A DNA stretch of 64,000 nt from Nocardia brasiliensis (GTDB lineage Bacteria; Actinomycetota; Actinomycetes; Mycobacteriales; Mycobacteriaceae), in NCBI RefSeq assembly GCF_011801125.1, contig NZ_CP046171.1, positions 5,766,001-5,830,000 of the forward strand, written 5' to 3'. The notes below the pieces were generated by a model that worked only from the letters and a program-made list of their open reading frames with translations, ran no database searches and was not told the origin of the DNA. Made by a program: the position numbers and the translations under genes. This document shows positions 46,725-58,584 of the stretch, piece after piece. Each line of letters opens with the position of its first letter. The first letter of the stretch is position 1.

Positions 46725-46771
46725 TGCGCCTCGCCCAGGACGGTCGTACCGAGGTTCCCGGACGAGGCGCA
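46725..46771. terminator. Possible terminator between convergent genes
   Basis: TGCGCCTCG and CGAGGCGCA form a 9-bp stem with a 29-nt loop that can itself fold, between the secreted-protein gene and the QueA-like gene. Weak evidence. Confidence 0.35.
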
Positions 46772-46773
46772 GG

Positions 46774-47817
46774 CTAGCCGCGCGTGCCATCACCCAGCAG
46801 CAGGGCGCTGTCGCCGAATTCGTGCCAGAGGTAGCCGGTGTCCAGCGCCGCCGCGTAGGCCGCGTGCACCGTGGCTTCCCCCGCCACCGCGACCAGCAGA
46901 TCCAGGTGCGAAGCCCCGGGCGCGTGCCAGCCGGTGAGCAGTCCGTCGACCACACGGGCGGGCCGGTGCGGACCGAGCACCAGCTCGGTCCAGCCGCGCA
47001 TCGGCCGCACCACTCCCGCTGCGTCGCAGGCGGTTTCGAGCGCCCGGGTCACCGTGGTGCCGACCGCGATGACGCGCCCGCCCGCCGCCTTCGTCTCGTT
47101 CACCCGACGGGCGGTCGACTCCGGCACGACGAAGCGCTCCGGACTCGGCGGCTCCCCCGCCTCCGGTGACGAGACCCCGGTGTGCAGGGTGATCGGTGCG
47201 AGACCGACACAGGCCGCGATCAGGTCGAGCACCAGTCGCTCCGTGAACGGCCTTGCCGCACTTGGCATCTCCGCGCTGCCTAGAACGCGGCCGAACACCG
47301 TCTCGTAGTAGGACGACGACCATCGTTGCGGCACATACGAATAGGTGATCGGATAGCCGTAGACCGCGAGCAGCTGCCTGGGGTCGGCGGTGAGGTCGGC
47401 CACCCAGAGCCGTCGCCCGCCGGGCAGCCACGGTCCCCGCAGCGTGGCGCGCACGCCGTCCGGCAACCTGATCACCAGGCCTGACGAAAGTTCGTCCGCC
47501 GGAAAAGGTGTGCGCGCGGTGGTGCGCAGCTCGACCACCCAGCCACCGTCATCCAGCCAGGTCGCGAAGTGCACGGCCAGCGGCAGATCGCCGAGCCTGC
47601 CGTCGACCGCGGCGGCGAGGGTCGCCGAATTATTCACCACCACAAGGTCACCGGCGCGCAGCTGGCACGGCAGCTCGCGGAACCGCGCGTGCGTCAGCCC
47701 CGCACCCGCGACGAGCAGCCGGACCTCGTCCCTGGCCAGTCCGCGTGCCTCCGGCGGCGCGGCGGCGTTTCGTTCCGGCGGCAGGACGAACTGCGGCCGA
47801 TCGACGAGCACGGTCAT
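46774..47817 (-). CDS. QueA-like SAM-dependent transferase-isomerase
   Basis: A QueA-family protein of 347 residues. QueA moves the ribosyl part of SAM to preQ1-tRNA to make epoxyqueuosine. Visible blocks: LRAGDLVVVNNSATLAAAV, YSYVPQRWSSSYYETVFG, LAPITLHTGVSSPE, GGRVIAVGTTVTRALE and VVDGLLTGWHAPGASHLDLL. Several differ from true QueA (no typical LNxTRVxxARL or HxxxGTF), so the substrate may not be tRNA. Its start overlaps the stop of the SDR gene (ATGA). No other queuosine gene is in the window. Confidence 0.82.
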   Translation of the reverse strand: MTVLVDRPQFVLPPERNAAAPPEARGLARDEVRLLVAGAGLTHARFRELPCQLRAGDLVVVNNSATLAAAVDGRLGDLPLAVHFATWLDDGGWVVELRTTARTPFPADELSSGLVIRLPDGVRATLRGPWLPGGRRLWVADLTADPRQLLAVYGYPITYSYVPQRWSSSYYETVFGRVLGSAEMPSAARPFTERLVLDLIAACVGLAPITLHTGVSSPEAGEPPSPERFVVPESTARRVNETKAAGGRVIAVGTTVTRALETACDAAGVVRPMRGWTELVLGPHRPARVVDGLLTGWHAPGASHLDLLVAVAGEATVHAAYAAALDTGYLWHEFGDSALLLGDGTRG

Positions 47818-48506
47818 GCGCGCCGCCCCACCGCGAAATCGGCGGCGACGTATCGGCCGCTCTTCGGTTTCTCGCCCAGCAGGCGCAGCAGCGCGGGGAC
47901 GACGACCTCCGGTTCGGGTCGATCGGAGATGTCGACGCCAGGAAAGGCCGCCTGATGCATCCCGGTCCGCATGTCGCCGGGATCGAAGGCGTAGACCGAC
48001 AACTCCGGATGCTCGGCGCCCAGGATCGCGGTGAGCTGGTCGAGCGCCGCCTTCGACGAACCGTAGCCGCCCCATTCGGGATACGGTTCGATCGCGGCGT
48101 CCGAGCTGATATCGACCACGACGCCGTCCGCCGCCAACAGCGGCACCGCGAACTGGAGCACGGCGAGCGGCGCGATCACATTGGTCCGGTACACCAGCTC
48201 GAGTTCGGCGAGCGGATAGTCGGCGAGCCGGACCAGCGGACTCGGCCCCAGCCTGCTCGCGTTGTTCACCACCAATGCGAGTTCGCCTGCGCCTCCGATT
48301 CCTTCGGCCAGCTCCGCGCGATGGGCCGGGTCGGTCACATCGCCGGGCACCGCGACGAAGGCGGCACCGAGCTCTGTGGACACCGCGGCGAGCCGCGCGG
48401 CGTCGCGGCCCGTCCCGATCACCCGCCAACCCCCGTGTACGAGCGCGCGGGCCAGTGCCCGGCCGAATCCGGCGGACGCGCCGGTGATCAATGCCGTACG
48501 AGCCAT
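47814..48506 (-). CDS. Short-chain dehydrogenase/reductase
   Basis: A protein of 230 residues: TGASAGFGR, NNAS (in place of NNAG), Ser in VVDISSDAAIE and YGSSK as YxxxK. It has a short C-terminus. ATG 48506 follows AGGAGGT five bases ahead. It is coupled by a 4-bp overlap to the QueA-like gene, and inverted repeats in its promoter suggest dedicated control. Confidence 0.9.
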   Translation of the reverse strand: MARTALITGASAGFGRALARALVHGGWRVIGTGRDAARLAAVSTELGAAFVAVPGDVTDPAHRAELAEGIGGAGELALVVNNASRLGPSPLVRLADYPLAELELVYRTNVIAPLAVLQFAVPLLAADGVVVDISSDAAIEPYPEWGGYGSSKAALDQLTAILGAEHPELSVYAFDPGDMRTGMHQAAFPGVDISDRPEPEVVVPALLRLLGEKPKSGRYVAADFAVGRRA

Positions 48507-48516
48507 GATGACCTCC

Positions 48517-48567
48517 TGGTAGTTACCTACCAACCGATCCTCATACCTGAAGGTAACTTCAGGTCAA
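48517..48567 (-). promoter_or_regulatory. Two inverted repeats in the SDR/QueA-like promoter
   Basis: TGGTAG-TTAC-CTACCA at 48517-48532 and ACCTGAAG-GTAA-CTTCAGGT at 48545-48564, each with perfect arms and sharing a GTAAC/GTTAC core in opposite orientation. On the minus strand TTGACC (48562-48567) overlaps the distal repeat, so the repeat fills the space behind a -35 box, as MerR-family operators do; an HxlR-type arrangement is also possible. No regulator gene is adjacent. Confidence 0.55.
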
Positions 48568-48604
48568 GGGCTCGTCGCGGAACATCCGAATATCATTGTC
48601 CCGC

Positions 48605-50800
<2,196 letters not shown>

Positions 50801-50857
50801 CTATTCCGCCGCCAACTAGAACCGGACGAACGACCGATCCGAGCGGTCGGTCCGGCC

Positions 50858-51919
50858 TCACCCGACGGCGAGCGACTCCGGGTCCTCCGCGTAGGCGCGG
50901 GCGACCTCGCCGGCCCGGCTCAGCGCCTGCCGCGCCCAGGTCAGCGGCGCGTTCGCCAGCCCGCACGCCGGGCTGACCAGGATCTGCTCGGCCAGGGTCG
51001 AGCGCGCGAAGCCGAGCCGATCGACCAGCCGGACACCGGGTTCGGCGAGCTCGCGCCAGGTCGGGGCGAGCGCAGGCGCTGTGGTGGGCACCAAGCCGAG
51101 TACCAGATGTTTGCCGGCGTCCAGCAGCTCGCCGACGCGGTCGAGGTCACCGGTGCCGATCGTGGCGAGATCGAATCCGATCGCGGCCGCGCCGGTCCGG
51201 CGCAGCAGGCCGAGCGCGGGCGGTGCCGCGCAGCTGTGCACCAGCACCGGCCCGGACTGCGCCGCGAGCACCGATTCCAGGACGGCGAGCGCCTCGGGTT
51301 CCGGCATGGCGCGCACGGTGTCCAGCACGCTCACACCGCGCAAGGATCCGTCGAGCACGGCGGTCAGCGACGGCTCGTCCAGTTGCAGCACGACCTGGGC
51401 GCCGAGCCGCTTGCCGAGCTCGGCGACATGGTTGCGCAGCCCCTCCGCGAGTGAGTCCGAAAGATCGCGCAGCGCACCGGAATCGGTGAGCGCCAGATGC
51501 CCGTGCGGCAGTTCCACCTGTGCGGCGAGGGTCAGCGGGCCGACGGCCTGCACCTTGATCGGGCCGCTCGATCCCGTTGTCTCCCAGACCTCTTCGAGCG
51601 CGTCGAGGTCGCTGCGGAGCAGGTCGCGGGCGCGCCGCGACAGCGCACCGGGGCGTGCGGCGAGGCGGTAGCCGCGCGGCGTGGTGTCGAACCGCATGTC
51701 GACGAGCAGTGCCGACATGCGCCCGATCGCATCGGCGCCCGCACCGCGCGCAGGCAGCTCCACCAGGTGCGGCAGCTGCGGCAACTCGCCGAGCACGGTC
51801 GCGGCGGCCTCGCGCGGATCGGTGCCGGGCCACGAGCCGACGCCGGTGGCCGTGCCGCCGTGCAGGAGGGGTCGCGCCGCTGGTTCGCCCTCGGTGGCAC
51901 TGTCGCGTCCTTCGGCCAT
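50858..51919 (-). CDS. MetE-like methionine synthase C-terminal-type protein
   Basis: A protein of 353 residues resembling the catalytic barrel of cobalamin-independent methionine synthase: TGVGSWPGTDPREAA, VQAVGPLTLAAQVELP, VVLQLDEPSLTAVLDG, VLVHSCAAPP and a late SPACGLAN. The His/Cys zinc ligands of MetE are partly recognisable (HSC, CGL). It has the position of M. tuberculosis Rv3015c after ligA. Whether it makes methionine is unknown; short MetE-like proteins often use other methyl donors. ATG 51919 is chosen over the open frame to 51961. Confidence 0.87.
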   Translation of the reverse strand: MAEGRDSATEGEPAARPLLHGGTATGVGSWPGTDPREAAATVLGELPQLPHLVELPARGAGADAIGRMSALLVDMRFDTTPRGYRLAARPGALSRRARDLLRSDLDALEEVWETTGSSGPIKVQAVGPLTLAAQVELPHGHLALTDSGALRDLSDSLAEGLRNHVAELGKRLGAQVVLQLDEPSLTAVLDGSLRGVSVLDTVRAMPEPEALAVLESVLAAQSGPVLVHSCAAPPALGLLRRTGAAAIGFDLATIGTGDLDRVGELLDAGKHLVLGLVPTTAPALAPTWRELAEPGVRLVDRLGFARSTLAEQILVSPACGLANAPLTWARQALSRAGEVARAYAEDPESLAVG

Positions 51920-52068
51920 GCCGTCCTGATACACCGTTGTCCGTTTCCGTCGGTCGATCATCGGGTGGGCACACCGATCACCGAGGTGCCCCGATCATTG
52001 TGCGCGCCTTGCGCATTGCGCGAAGCGCCACGGCCCGGAGCACCGGGGCGCCCGTGCGGCGAGGTGAA

Positions 52069-53184
52069 TCACCGTGTCGCGGTTGCGGCCTCGCTGTTCG
52101 CGGCGCTTTCCCGACCGGTCCCGGAGATGGTTCCGCTTCCGATCACCTCGTCACCCAGCTCGTCGGGGCGGTACAGCACGACCGCCTGACCGCGTGCGAC
52201 GCCGGTCAACGGCTCGCGCAGGCGCACCGTGAGCCCGTCGCCGACCGCCTCGGCGATCGCGGGCGCGGTGCCGCCGTGCGCGCGCACCTGCGCGACGCAC
52301 TCGATCGGCCCGGTCGGCGCGGTGCCAGAGGTCCAGATGGCCCGCTCCGCCTCGACGGTCCACACCTGGAGGTCCTCGGCCGAACCGACCCGGACGGTGC
52401 CGGAATCGGGATCGATGCCCGTCACGTAGCGGGGCTTGCCGTCGGCGGCCGGGCCGGGCAGGCCGAGCCCCTTGCGCTGACCGATCGTGAACCCGTGCAC
52501 GCCTTCGTGTTCGCCGAGCACCTGACCGTCGGCGTCGACCACGGCGCCGGGCCGGATGCCGATCTTCGCGCCGAGGAAGGCGCGGGTGTCACCGGAGGGA
52601 ATGAAGCAGATGTCATGACTGTCCGGCTTGTTCGCGACGGCAAGCCCGCGCTCGGCGGCCTCCTCGCGGATCCGCGGCTTCGGCGTGTCGCCCACCGGGA
52701 ACATGGCGCGCGAGAGCTGCTCGGCGTTCAGCACGGCGAGCACGTAGGACTGATCCTTGTCGGCGTCGACGGCGCGGCGCAGCACCCCGTCGTCGAGGCG
52801 CGCGTAGTGACCGGTGACCACGGCGTCGAAGCCGAGCGCCACCGCGCGGTCGGCGAGGGCCGAGAACTTGATCTTCTCGTTGCAGCGCAGGCACGGGTTC
52901 GGCGTCTCGCCCGCCGCGTAGGCCGCGACGAAATCGTCGATCACGTCTTCCTTGAACCGGTCCGCGAAATCCCAGACGTAGAACGGAATCCCGAGCACGT
53001 CGGCCGCGCGGCGGGCATCGCCCGCGTCCTCCTTCGAGCAGCAGCCGCGCGAACCGGTCCGCAGCGTGCCCGGTGTCGCGGACAGTGCCAGATGCACGCC
53101 GACCACCTCGTGGCCCGCGTCGACCGCACGCGCCGCGGCCACCGCCGAATCGACACCACCGCTCATGGCGGCAAGTACCCGCAT
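52069..53184 (-). CDS. mnmA: tRNA 2-thiouridylase
   Basis: MnmA (TrmU), 371 residues, thiolates U34 of Lys, Glu and Gln tRNAs. PP-loop [12 protein letters not shown]; catalytic cysteines Cys98/Cys101 in NPCLRCN and Cys193 in [21 protein letters not shown] near residue 240. It starts at ATG 53184 behind GGGAGGT, touching the stop of iscS by one base, so sulfur donor and acceptor are co-expressed. The C-terminal 15 residues are a poorly conserved tail. Confidence 0.96.
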   Translation of the reverse strand: MRVLAAMSGGVDSAVAAARAVDAGHEVVGVHLALSATPGTLRTGSRGCCSKEDAGDARRAADVLGIPFYVWDFADRFKEDVIDDFVAAYAAGETPNPCLRCNEKIKFSALADRAVALGFDAVVTGHYARLDDGVLRRAVDADKDQSYVLAVLNAEQLSRAMFPVGDTPKPRIREEAAERGLAVANKPDSHDICFIPSGDTRAFLGAKIGIRPGAVVDADGQVLGEHEGVHGFTIGQRKGLGLPGPAADGKPRYVTGIDPDSGTVRVGSAEDLQVWTVEAERAIWTSGTAPTGPIECVAQVRAHGGTAPAIAEAVGDGLTVRLREPLTGVARGQAVVLYRPDELGDEVIGSGTISGTGRESAANSEAATATR

Positions 53185-54413
53185 CACACACCTCCCTTCG
53201 CACCGGCCAGACCCGCGGCCCTGGCCCGCTGCACCACCTGGGGCAGCACCTCCAACAATCGGTCCACCTCGGCGCGGGTCGAGGTGTGCCCCAACGAGAA
53301 TCGCAACGATCCGCGGGCTTGCCACGGTTCGACGCCCATGGCGATCAGCACGTGACTCGGCGAGGCGACACCGGCGGTGCACGCCGAGCCGGTCGAGCAT
53401 TCGATCCCGGCCGCGTCGAGCAGCATCAGCAGCGAATCGCCTTCGCAGCCGGGGAAAGTGAAGTGCGCGTTGCCGGGCAGCCTGCGCGCGCCGGGCGCGC
53501 CGTTGAGCACCGCTTCCGGGTCGAGGGCGAGCACGCCGTCGATCAAGCCGTCCCGCAGTGCGGTCAACTCCGCGGTGCGCGTCGGCAATTCGCGCACGGT
53601 ATGGCGCAGCGCGGTGGCCAGGCCGACCGCGGCCGCGATATCCGAAGTGCCCGAACGCAGGTCGCGCTCGTGCCCGCCGCCGTGCAGCAGCGGCACGCAG
53701 GGCACCTCCCGGCCGAGCAGCAGCACGCCGATGCCGTGCGGGCCGCCCACCTTGTGCCCGGCGAAACTCGCCGCCGACAGCTCGCTCGCGGTGAAGTCGA
53801 TCGGCAGCTGCGCCGCGGCCTGCACCGCGTCGCTGTGCATCGGCACGCCGAACTCCTGTGCCACCGCGGCCAATTCGCCGATCGGCTGGATGCTGCCGAC
53901 CTCGTTGTTCGCCCACATCACGGTGACGAGGGCGACGTCGTCGGGGTCGGCGGCGAGCGCGGCGCGCAGCGCGCGCGGCGAGACAACGCCCTGGGCGTCC
54001 ACCGGCAGCCAGGTCACCCTGGCGCCCTCGTGCTGCTCCAGCCACTCGACCGCGTCGATCACCGCGTGATGCTCGATCGAGCTCGCGATGATCCGGGTCC
54101 GGCGCGGCTCGGCGTCGCGGCGCGCCCAGTAGATGCCCTTGATCGCAAGGTTGTCGCTCTCGGTGCCGCCGGAGGTGAAGATGACCTCCGAGGGTCGCGC
54201 GCCCAGGTCGGCGGCGATCGATTCGCGCGCCTCCTCCAGCGTGCGGCGGGCGGCACGGCCCGAGCCGTGCAACGACGACGCGTTCCCCACCAGTCCGAGC
54301 GCAGCCGTCATCGCCTCGATGGCGGCAGGCACCATCGGGGTGGTGGCCGCATGATCGAGGTAAACCGTCTGGGGCGCCGCGTTGTGCTCCGGACCCGAAT
54401 AACCCGCCATCAT
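53184..54413 (-). CDS. iscS: Cysteine desulfurase
   Basis: A PLP enzyme of 409 residues. It removes sulfur from cysteine and passes it on, here most directly to MnmA for tRNA thiolation. [11 protein letters not shown] at the start, [15 protein letters not shown] Lys in [12 protein letters not shown] and the persulfide Cys in [15 protein letters not shown]. It is in operon with mnmA. A palindrome at 54468 may belong to its promoter. Same order as M. tuberculosis Rv3025c-Rv3024c. Confidence 0.96.
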   Translation of the reverse strand: MMAGYSGPEHNAAPQTVYLDHAATTPMVPAAIEAMTAALGLVGNASSLHGSGRAARRTLEEARESIAADLGARPSEVIFTSGGTESDNLAIKGIYWARRDAEPRRTRIIASSIEHHAVIDAVEWLEQHEGARVTWLPVDAQGVVSPRALRAALAADPDDVALVTVMWANNEVGSIQPIGELAAVAQEFGVPMHSDAVQAAAQLPIDFTASELSAASFAGHKVGGPHGIGVLLLGREVPCVPLLHGGGHERDLRSGTSDIAAAVGLATALRHTVRELPTRTAELTALRDGLIDGVLALDPEAVLNGAPGARRLPGNAHFTFPGCEGDSLLMLLDAAGIECSTGSACTAGVASPSHVLIAMGVEPWQARGSLRFSLGHTSTRAEVDRLLEVLPQVVQRARAAGLAGAKGGV

Positions 54414-54467
54414 GACCTAGAAAGCCTATCCCAGCGTTGACCTGCGTATCTGCGGGGTCTCCCCCCA

Positions 54468-54483
54468 GTGAGTTATGACTCAC
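54468..54483. promoter_or_regulatory. Palindrome upstream of iscS
   Basis: GTGAGT-TATG-ACTCAC, 6-bp arms, 55-70 bp ahead of the iscS start and 75 bp after the lipase stop. It could be an operator of the iscS-mnmA operon; no regulator is known to me for this motif. Confidence 0.35.
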
Positions 54484-54558
54484 CTACCAACCAGAACCCG
54501 GCGACGGTGTCCGGCTATTCCCGGTAGGCGTGTCCGCGCACGCGGTCCGCGGCCGGGA

Positions 54559-55968
54559 TCAGTTCCCGATCGGGTACTGGAAAACGGCGGGCACGAAAGT
54601 GGCGACCTTGCGCAGCCATTCGGGCCAGGTGGACTGGTCCAGCGCCATCGACCCCACATCGTTGAACACACAGCCCTGCGCCACCGGCACACCGTCGAAG
54701 CGGTCCTTAAGCCAGGTGAACTCCTTGGCCCAGGCGATCACCATCAGGGAGAAGTGCTCGCTGAAGTTGTCGCGCGTGTATTCGACACGGGCCTTCGGGT
54801 CCGCGCAATAGGTCCCGAAGAGATCGTTGACCGGGGCGACCGGCACGATCCAGTCGGGATTGGACTGGAACATGAACACCGGCATGTCCGGGGTCGAGTG
54901 GCCCATCCGCAGTTTGTCGAACACCGCCGCGGGGATCGGGTCGCTGAATACATCGGGGCTGTCGAACAGACCGGGCAGGTTCAAAAACGGCAGCACCGCC
55001 GCGGACCAGATGCACAGGGGCGCCTTCACGACGGCCATCGCCTTGCCGAACCCGTTGAGGTGGCGGTCGTAATACTCCGACAGTTCCGGATATTCGCGCG
55101 CGGCGGCCAGCATGCCCGACAGCAGCAGCCCGGACCCGACGTTGTTGCTGGCCAGCTTGATCATCCGGACCAGATCGGCGGGGATGCCGCCCATCACCGA
55201 GCCGACGACGTCGAGCTCCGGCGCGTAGGAGGCCTTGAGCTCGGCCGTGTGCCCGGTGGCGATGGCGCCGCCGGAGTAGCCGAGCAAGCCCACCTTGGTC
55301 GCGACACCCGCGAGCCCGAGCAACTCGAAATTCTCCGCGGCGCGGATGCTGTCCAGCGTGATCCGCGCGTTGAGCGGTCCCGCGCCGAAGGCCATGTTGC
55401 CGCCGTCGTAGTCGGGCATGTTCAACGCCCAGCCCAGCCCCACCGCGGTGATCGCGTTGATGAACTCGGCCGGAATGTTGAACGCCCCGGTGATATTCGG
55501 CGGCACCGAGGCCTGTTGCAGCACATAGGACGGCGAGCAGTATTTCGCGCTGGAGTCCGGGGCGAACTGGAAGGACAGCAGATTGCGTGGCACGCCGTTG
55601 TTGTCGCCGCGCGGCTTGACCACCGTGGTGACCGCCGCGATCGGTTCGTTCCTGGTGTTGGTGGAACGGAACGACAGCTGCCAGGCGTCGACGTTGTACG
55701 GGATCACCGAGTACAGCGAGACGTGGACCTCGCGCGCCGCGATGATCTCGCCGGGCTGCTTGGCGGCGACGAGCGCCGGGTCCGGCTCGTAGAACGCCGG
55801 ATCGAATTCCGGCGGTGTCGGCGGGATGGGGAACGGCAGCACCGGCTGCACGGGGACCGGCTCGGCAGGCGCGGTCGCGGCGCTCGCCACGAGGCCGACC
55901 GCGCACAGGACCGCGAGCGGCATGAGCGACCACCGGCGCAGCGGGGACCGTGCTTCGACCACAGGCAT
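54559..55968 (-). CDS. Secretory lipase (LIP family)
   Basis: A secreted alpha/beta-hydrolase of 469 residues. The signal SLMPLAVLCAVGLVASAATAPAEP precedes a Pro-rich stretch, then the lipase domain with the nucleophile elbow GYSGGAIATG, Asp in VPVAP-like (DWIVPVAPVNDLFG) and His in DNFSEHFSL. The family includes Candida-type secretory lipases and many Nocardia and mycobacterial proteins acting on triglycerides or host lipids. ATG 55968 follows GAGGAG. Monocistronic. Confidence 0.9.
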   Translation of the reverse strand: MPVVEARSPLRRWSLMPLAVLCAVGLVASAATAPAEPVPVQPVLPFPIPPTPPEFDPAFYEPDPALVAAKQPGEIIAAREVHVSLYSVIPYNVDAWQLSFRSTNTRNEPIAAVTTVVKPRGDNNGVPRNLLSFQFAPDSSAKYCSPSYVLQQASVPPNITGAFNIPAEFINAITAVGLGWALNMPDYDGGNMAFGAGPLNARITLDSIRAAENFELLGLAGVATKVGLLGYSGGAIATGHTAELKASYAPELDVVGSVMGGIPADLVRMIKLASNNVGSGLLLSGMLAAAREYPELSEYYDRHLNGFGKAMAVVKAPLCIWSAAVLPFLNLPGLFDSPDVFSDPIPAAVFDKLRMGHSTPDMPVFMFQSNPDWIVPVAPVNDLFGTYCADPKARVEYTRDNFSEHFSLMVIAWAKEFTWLKDRFDGVPVAQGCVFNDVGSMALDQSTWPEWLRKVATFVPAVFQYPIGN

Positions 55969-56324
55969 GGCGCACTCCTCGACGAGAGATCAGGAACGGA
56001 TCGGTGCTGATGCTGGAACATTCGCCGAGATTGCCGACCCGATGCCGATTCGTTCGATCACACGCCGCACGCGAGTCTCCACGAAACCAGCGGGCCCCTC
56101 AACTCGACCCCTGCGATGCGCAGCAATATACCACTACGAGTAGCTCCACATTCGCTCTGCGACTGTGTCGCACCCAGCAATTCAAAACCAAACGGTTCGT
56201 ATCATCGATGGGGCGTCCATGAGGGGGTACCGGTCTCGTTCGCCGACGATGCGCAGCGACCCCGTACGCGGCCGGATGTGATGATTCGAGGTCAGCAAGT
56301 TCTCCGACTCTGCCGAAGTAGGTG
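55969..56324. other. Divergent intergenic region, lipase and PucR-type gene
   Basis: About 355 bp, less G+C-rich than its surroundings. An extended -10 for the lipase is seen on the minus strand as TGGTATATT (56125-56133), which would give a 5' leader of about 150 nt. TATCAT near 56200 could serve the plus-strand regulator. No hairpin or repeat stands out. Confidence 0.35.
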
Positions 56325-57524
56325 ATGCCGGTGCCCGATGGTGCGCACGAGCGCGCGACCGATGCGGTGCTCGATCGCCTGCACGCGCTGACCGCGGGCC
56401 TGCTCAGTGAGTTCAGTGCCGGAACCACGCCGTACGACCAGCTGTCGCCGTCGCTGATGGACGCGGATTTCCGGCCCGGCGCGGAACTGAACGTCGACCT
56501 GTTCTTCGAGTTCGCGCGCACCGGCGTCGAGCCCGCCGAGGCCGCGACCCAGCCGCTGGTGGACCGCGCGGTGGGCCTGGTCCGGCAGGGCATGGGACTG
56601 ACCGAAGCGATGACCAACTATCGGCTCAGCGTGTCGTTCCTGTGGACGCAACTGACGCGGGCCTGGTGGGCCGAGCAGCAGTCGCCGCTGCCCGAGGAGC
56701 TGCCCTACCTGCTCAACGACTACCTGGGCCTGGTCACCACCCGGATCGCCGCCGCGGTGGTCGAGGACATCCGGCAACCACGCTGGGACGTCATCGAATT
56801 GCACCGCGAGATCGCCGACGCACTGCTCGACGGGCGCGATCCGGTCGAGTGGGCCACCGGCCAGGACATCACGATCGCGGCCTCGTTCCTGATCGCGGTG
56901 GTGCGCCTCGGTGACCCGAATCCCGGCTCGGTCACCCTGCTGCGCAACATCTTTCACGCTATGCCCGGCGCATTCCTGCGCCGGGACGGCGGCGGCTGGA
57001 CGGCGCTGATCCCCTACGACACCGCCGCGGAGGAGGACGCCGTCGCCGCGCTGGCGGTACAGCTCACCGAGATCTCGGCCGCGACGCCCGCCGGACAGCC
57101 CCAATTGTGGATCGGTGTCGCGGCGGCGGCGACCCATGCGGCGATCCCCGCCGCCTATGCGGAGGCGCAGGCGGTGGCAGAGGTCGCGCGCGGCACGCGC
57201 TGGCCCGAACTGATCTGCCGCCGCCGGGCGATGATGTTCGAATACCTGGTCGCTACGGCGACTCCGGCCCGAACGGCCCTCGCCGGCCTGCTCGAGCCGC
57301 TCGCGGATCAGCCGGTGCTGCGCGAGACCCTCGGCCTGTTCATCGACCGGGACTTCAATCAGAACGCGGTGGCCCGCGAGATGTTCGTGCACCGCAACAC
57401 GGTCACCTACCGCTTGAACCGGGTCGCCGAGTTGACCGGACTCGACCCGCAACGTCCGTCCGGCATCGCCACGCTGATGGCCGCACGCATCGCCGAGTCG
57501 CTCATCGCGCCACCGCACAGCTGA
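56325..57524 (+). CDS. PucR/CdaR-type transcriptional regulator
   Basis: A regulator of 399 residues with a helical N-terminal sensor part (LFFEFARTGVEPAEAATQPLVDRAVGLVRQGM, and TNYRLSVSFLWTQLTRAWW), a middle GGDEF-like fold, and a C-terminal PucR helix-turn-helix (LRETLGLFIDRDFNQNAVAREMFVHRNTVTYRLNRVAELTGLDP). Start ATG 56325 or GTG 56322. It is divergent from the secretory lipase and may regulate it (inference). The ligand is unknown. Confidence 0.9.
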   Translation: MPVPDGAHERATDAVLDRLHALTAGLLSEFSAGTTPYDQLSPSLMDADFRPGAELNVDLFFEFARTGVEPAEAATQPLVDRAVGLVRQGMGLTEAMTNYRLSVSFLWTQLTRAWWAEQQSPLPEELPYLLNDYLGLVTTRIAAAVVEDIRQPRWDVIELHREIADALLDGRDPVEWATGQDITIAASFLIAVVRLGDPNPGSVTLLRNIFHAMPGAFLRRDGGGWTALIPYDTAAEEDAVAALAVQLTEISAATPAGQPQLWIGVAAAATHAAIPAAYAEAQAVAEVARGTRWPELICRRRAMMFEYLVATATPARTALAGLLEPLADQPVLRETLGLFIDRDFNQNAVAREMFVHRNTVTYRLNRVAELTGLDPQRPSGIATLMAARIAESLIAPPHS

Positions 57525-57552
57525 CCCGGTCCGCCCAGGTCGCGTCACCGCG

Positions 57553-58584
57553 TTACCCGGCGACCTTGTCCGGCCTGCGGCCGCGCAGCAGCGGCAGCCG
57601 GCGGACCGGCCTGCGCACCTCGGGCGCGTCCGCGGCGACCGACGGGTCCTGGACCCTGGTCGAGCCGGCCTCGATCCACACCGTCGCGTCGAACGCGCCG
57701 TGCCGCGACAGTTCCGTGCCGCGCACCGCGGCCTCGCACCGCCGCGCCAGCTCACGCCGATCGGTGCCGGGCTGCTGCAGCGGCTCGAGCACCACCTCGG
57801 CGACCATGCCACGCGCGCGCAGCACCCGCCGCGCCGACGAGCCGAACGAGTCCTCTCCCACGAATCCCGGTACCGTGCACTGCTTTCCGTGCCGGTCCAG
57901 GTAGCGCAAGCGGACCGGCTGCACCGCGGTCGCGGTGTCGACGGCGGCCTGGAAGAGCGCGGGCCGCATGGTGCCGTAGGCGCGACCGCACCAGGTGGTG
58001 CCCTCCGGGAACACCGCGATCCGCTCGCCCGCCGCGAGCCGGGCGCCGACCTGTGCGACCACCCCGGGCAGCGCGCGCAGCTTCTCCCGCTCGATCGGAA
58101 TCACCCGCATCAACGTGGCGAGTTTGCCGAGCACCGGCCAGTCGACCATGTCGGCGCGGGCGACGAACCCCAGCGGCTGCACGGCGGCCAGCGCGACGAT
58201 GTCGGTCCAGCCGATATGCCCGACCACCACCATGACTCCGGCGTCATCGGCGCCATACCCGACGGGCGCGGTACTGCCCTCGTCGACAGCGCCGCGCCCG
58301 TTCTGCTCGACCCTCCGGTCGACTATTCGCAATTCCATACCGAGACAACTCAACAGCGTCCGCGCGTAACCGCGCTGCAGATTCTCCCGTTTACCTTGCG
58401 GGGTAACCAGATTCACCAGTGGGAAGCTGATCAGCAGCCCGGCCACGCCGAGCAACCTGCCCAGCGCCCTTCCGGTGCCGACCTCATCGATCGGCTCGAT
58501 GCAGCCGGGTCCGCACGGACTCGACGGCATCCACGAGTGCGCCGTCGCCTTGGCGGGTGGTGCGTCGAAAACCATGTCGCTCAC
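57553..58584 (-). CDS. PlsC-like acyltransferase
   Basis: A glycerolipid-type acyltransferase of 343 residues. HX4D is seen as HIGWTD, the acceptor motif as FPEGTTW, and VIPIEREKLRALPGVV lies between. One hydrophobic segment (GRLLGVAGLLISFPLVNLV) anchors it. The start overlaps the stop of the OlsB-like gene by 4 bp (GTGA). The pair matches M. tuberculosis Rv3026c-Rv3027c and has the composition of an OlsA/OlsB pair making ornithine or similar aminolipids (inference). Confidence 0.88.
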   Translation of the reverse strand: MSDMVFDAPPAKATAHSWMPSSPCGPGCIEPIDEVGTGRALGRLLGVAGLLISFPLVNLVTPQGKRENLQRGYARTLLSCLGMELRIVDRRVEQNGRGAVDEGSTAPVGYGADDAGVMVVVGHIGWTDIVALAAVQPLGFVARADMVDWPVLGKLATLMRVIPIEREKLRALPGVVAQVGARLAAGERIAVFPEGTTWCGRAYGTMRPALFQAAVDTATAVQPVRLRYLDRHGKQCTVPGFVGEDSFGSSARRVLRARGMVAEVVLEPLQQPGTDRRELARRCEAAVRGTELSRHGAFDATVWIEAGSTRVQDPSVAADAPEVRRPVRRLPLLRGRRPDKVAG

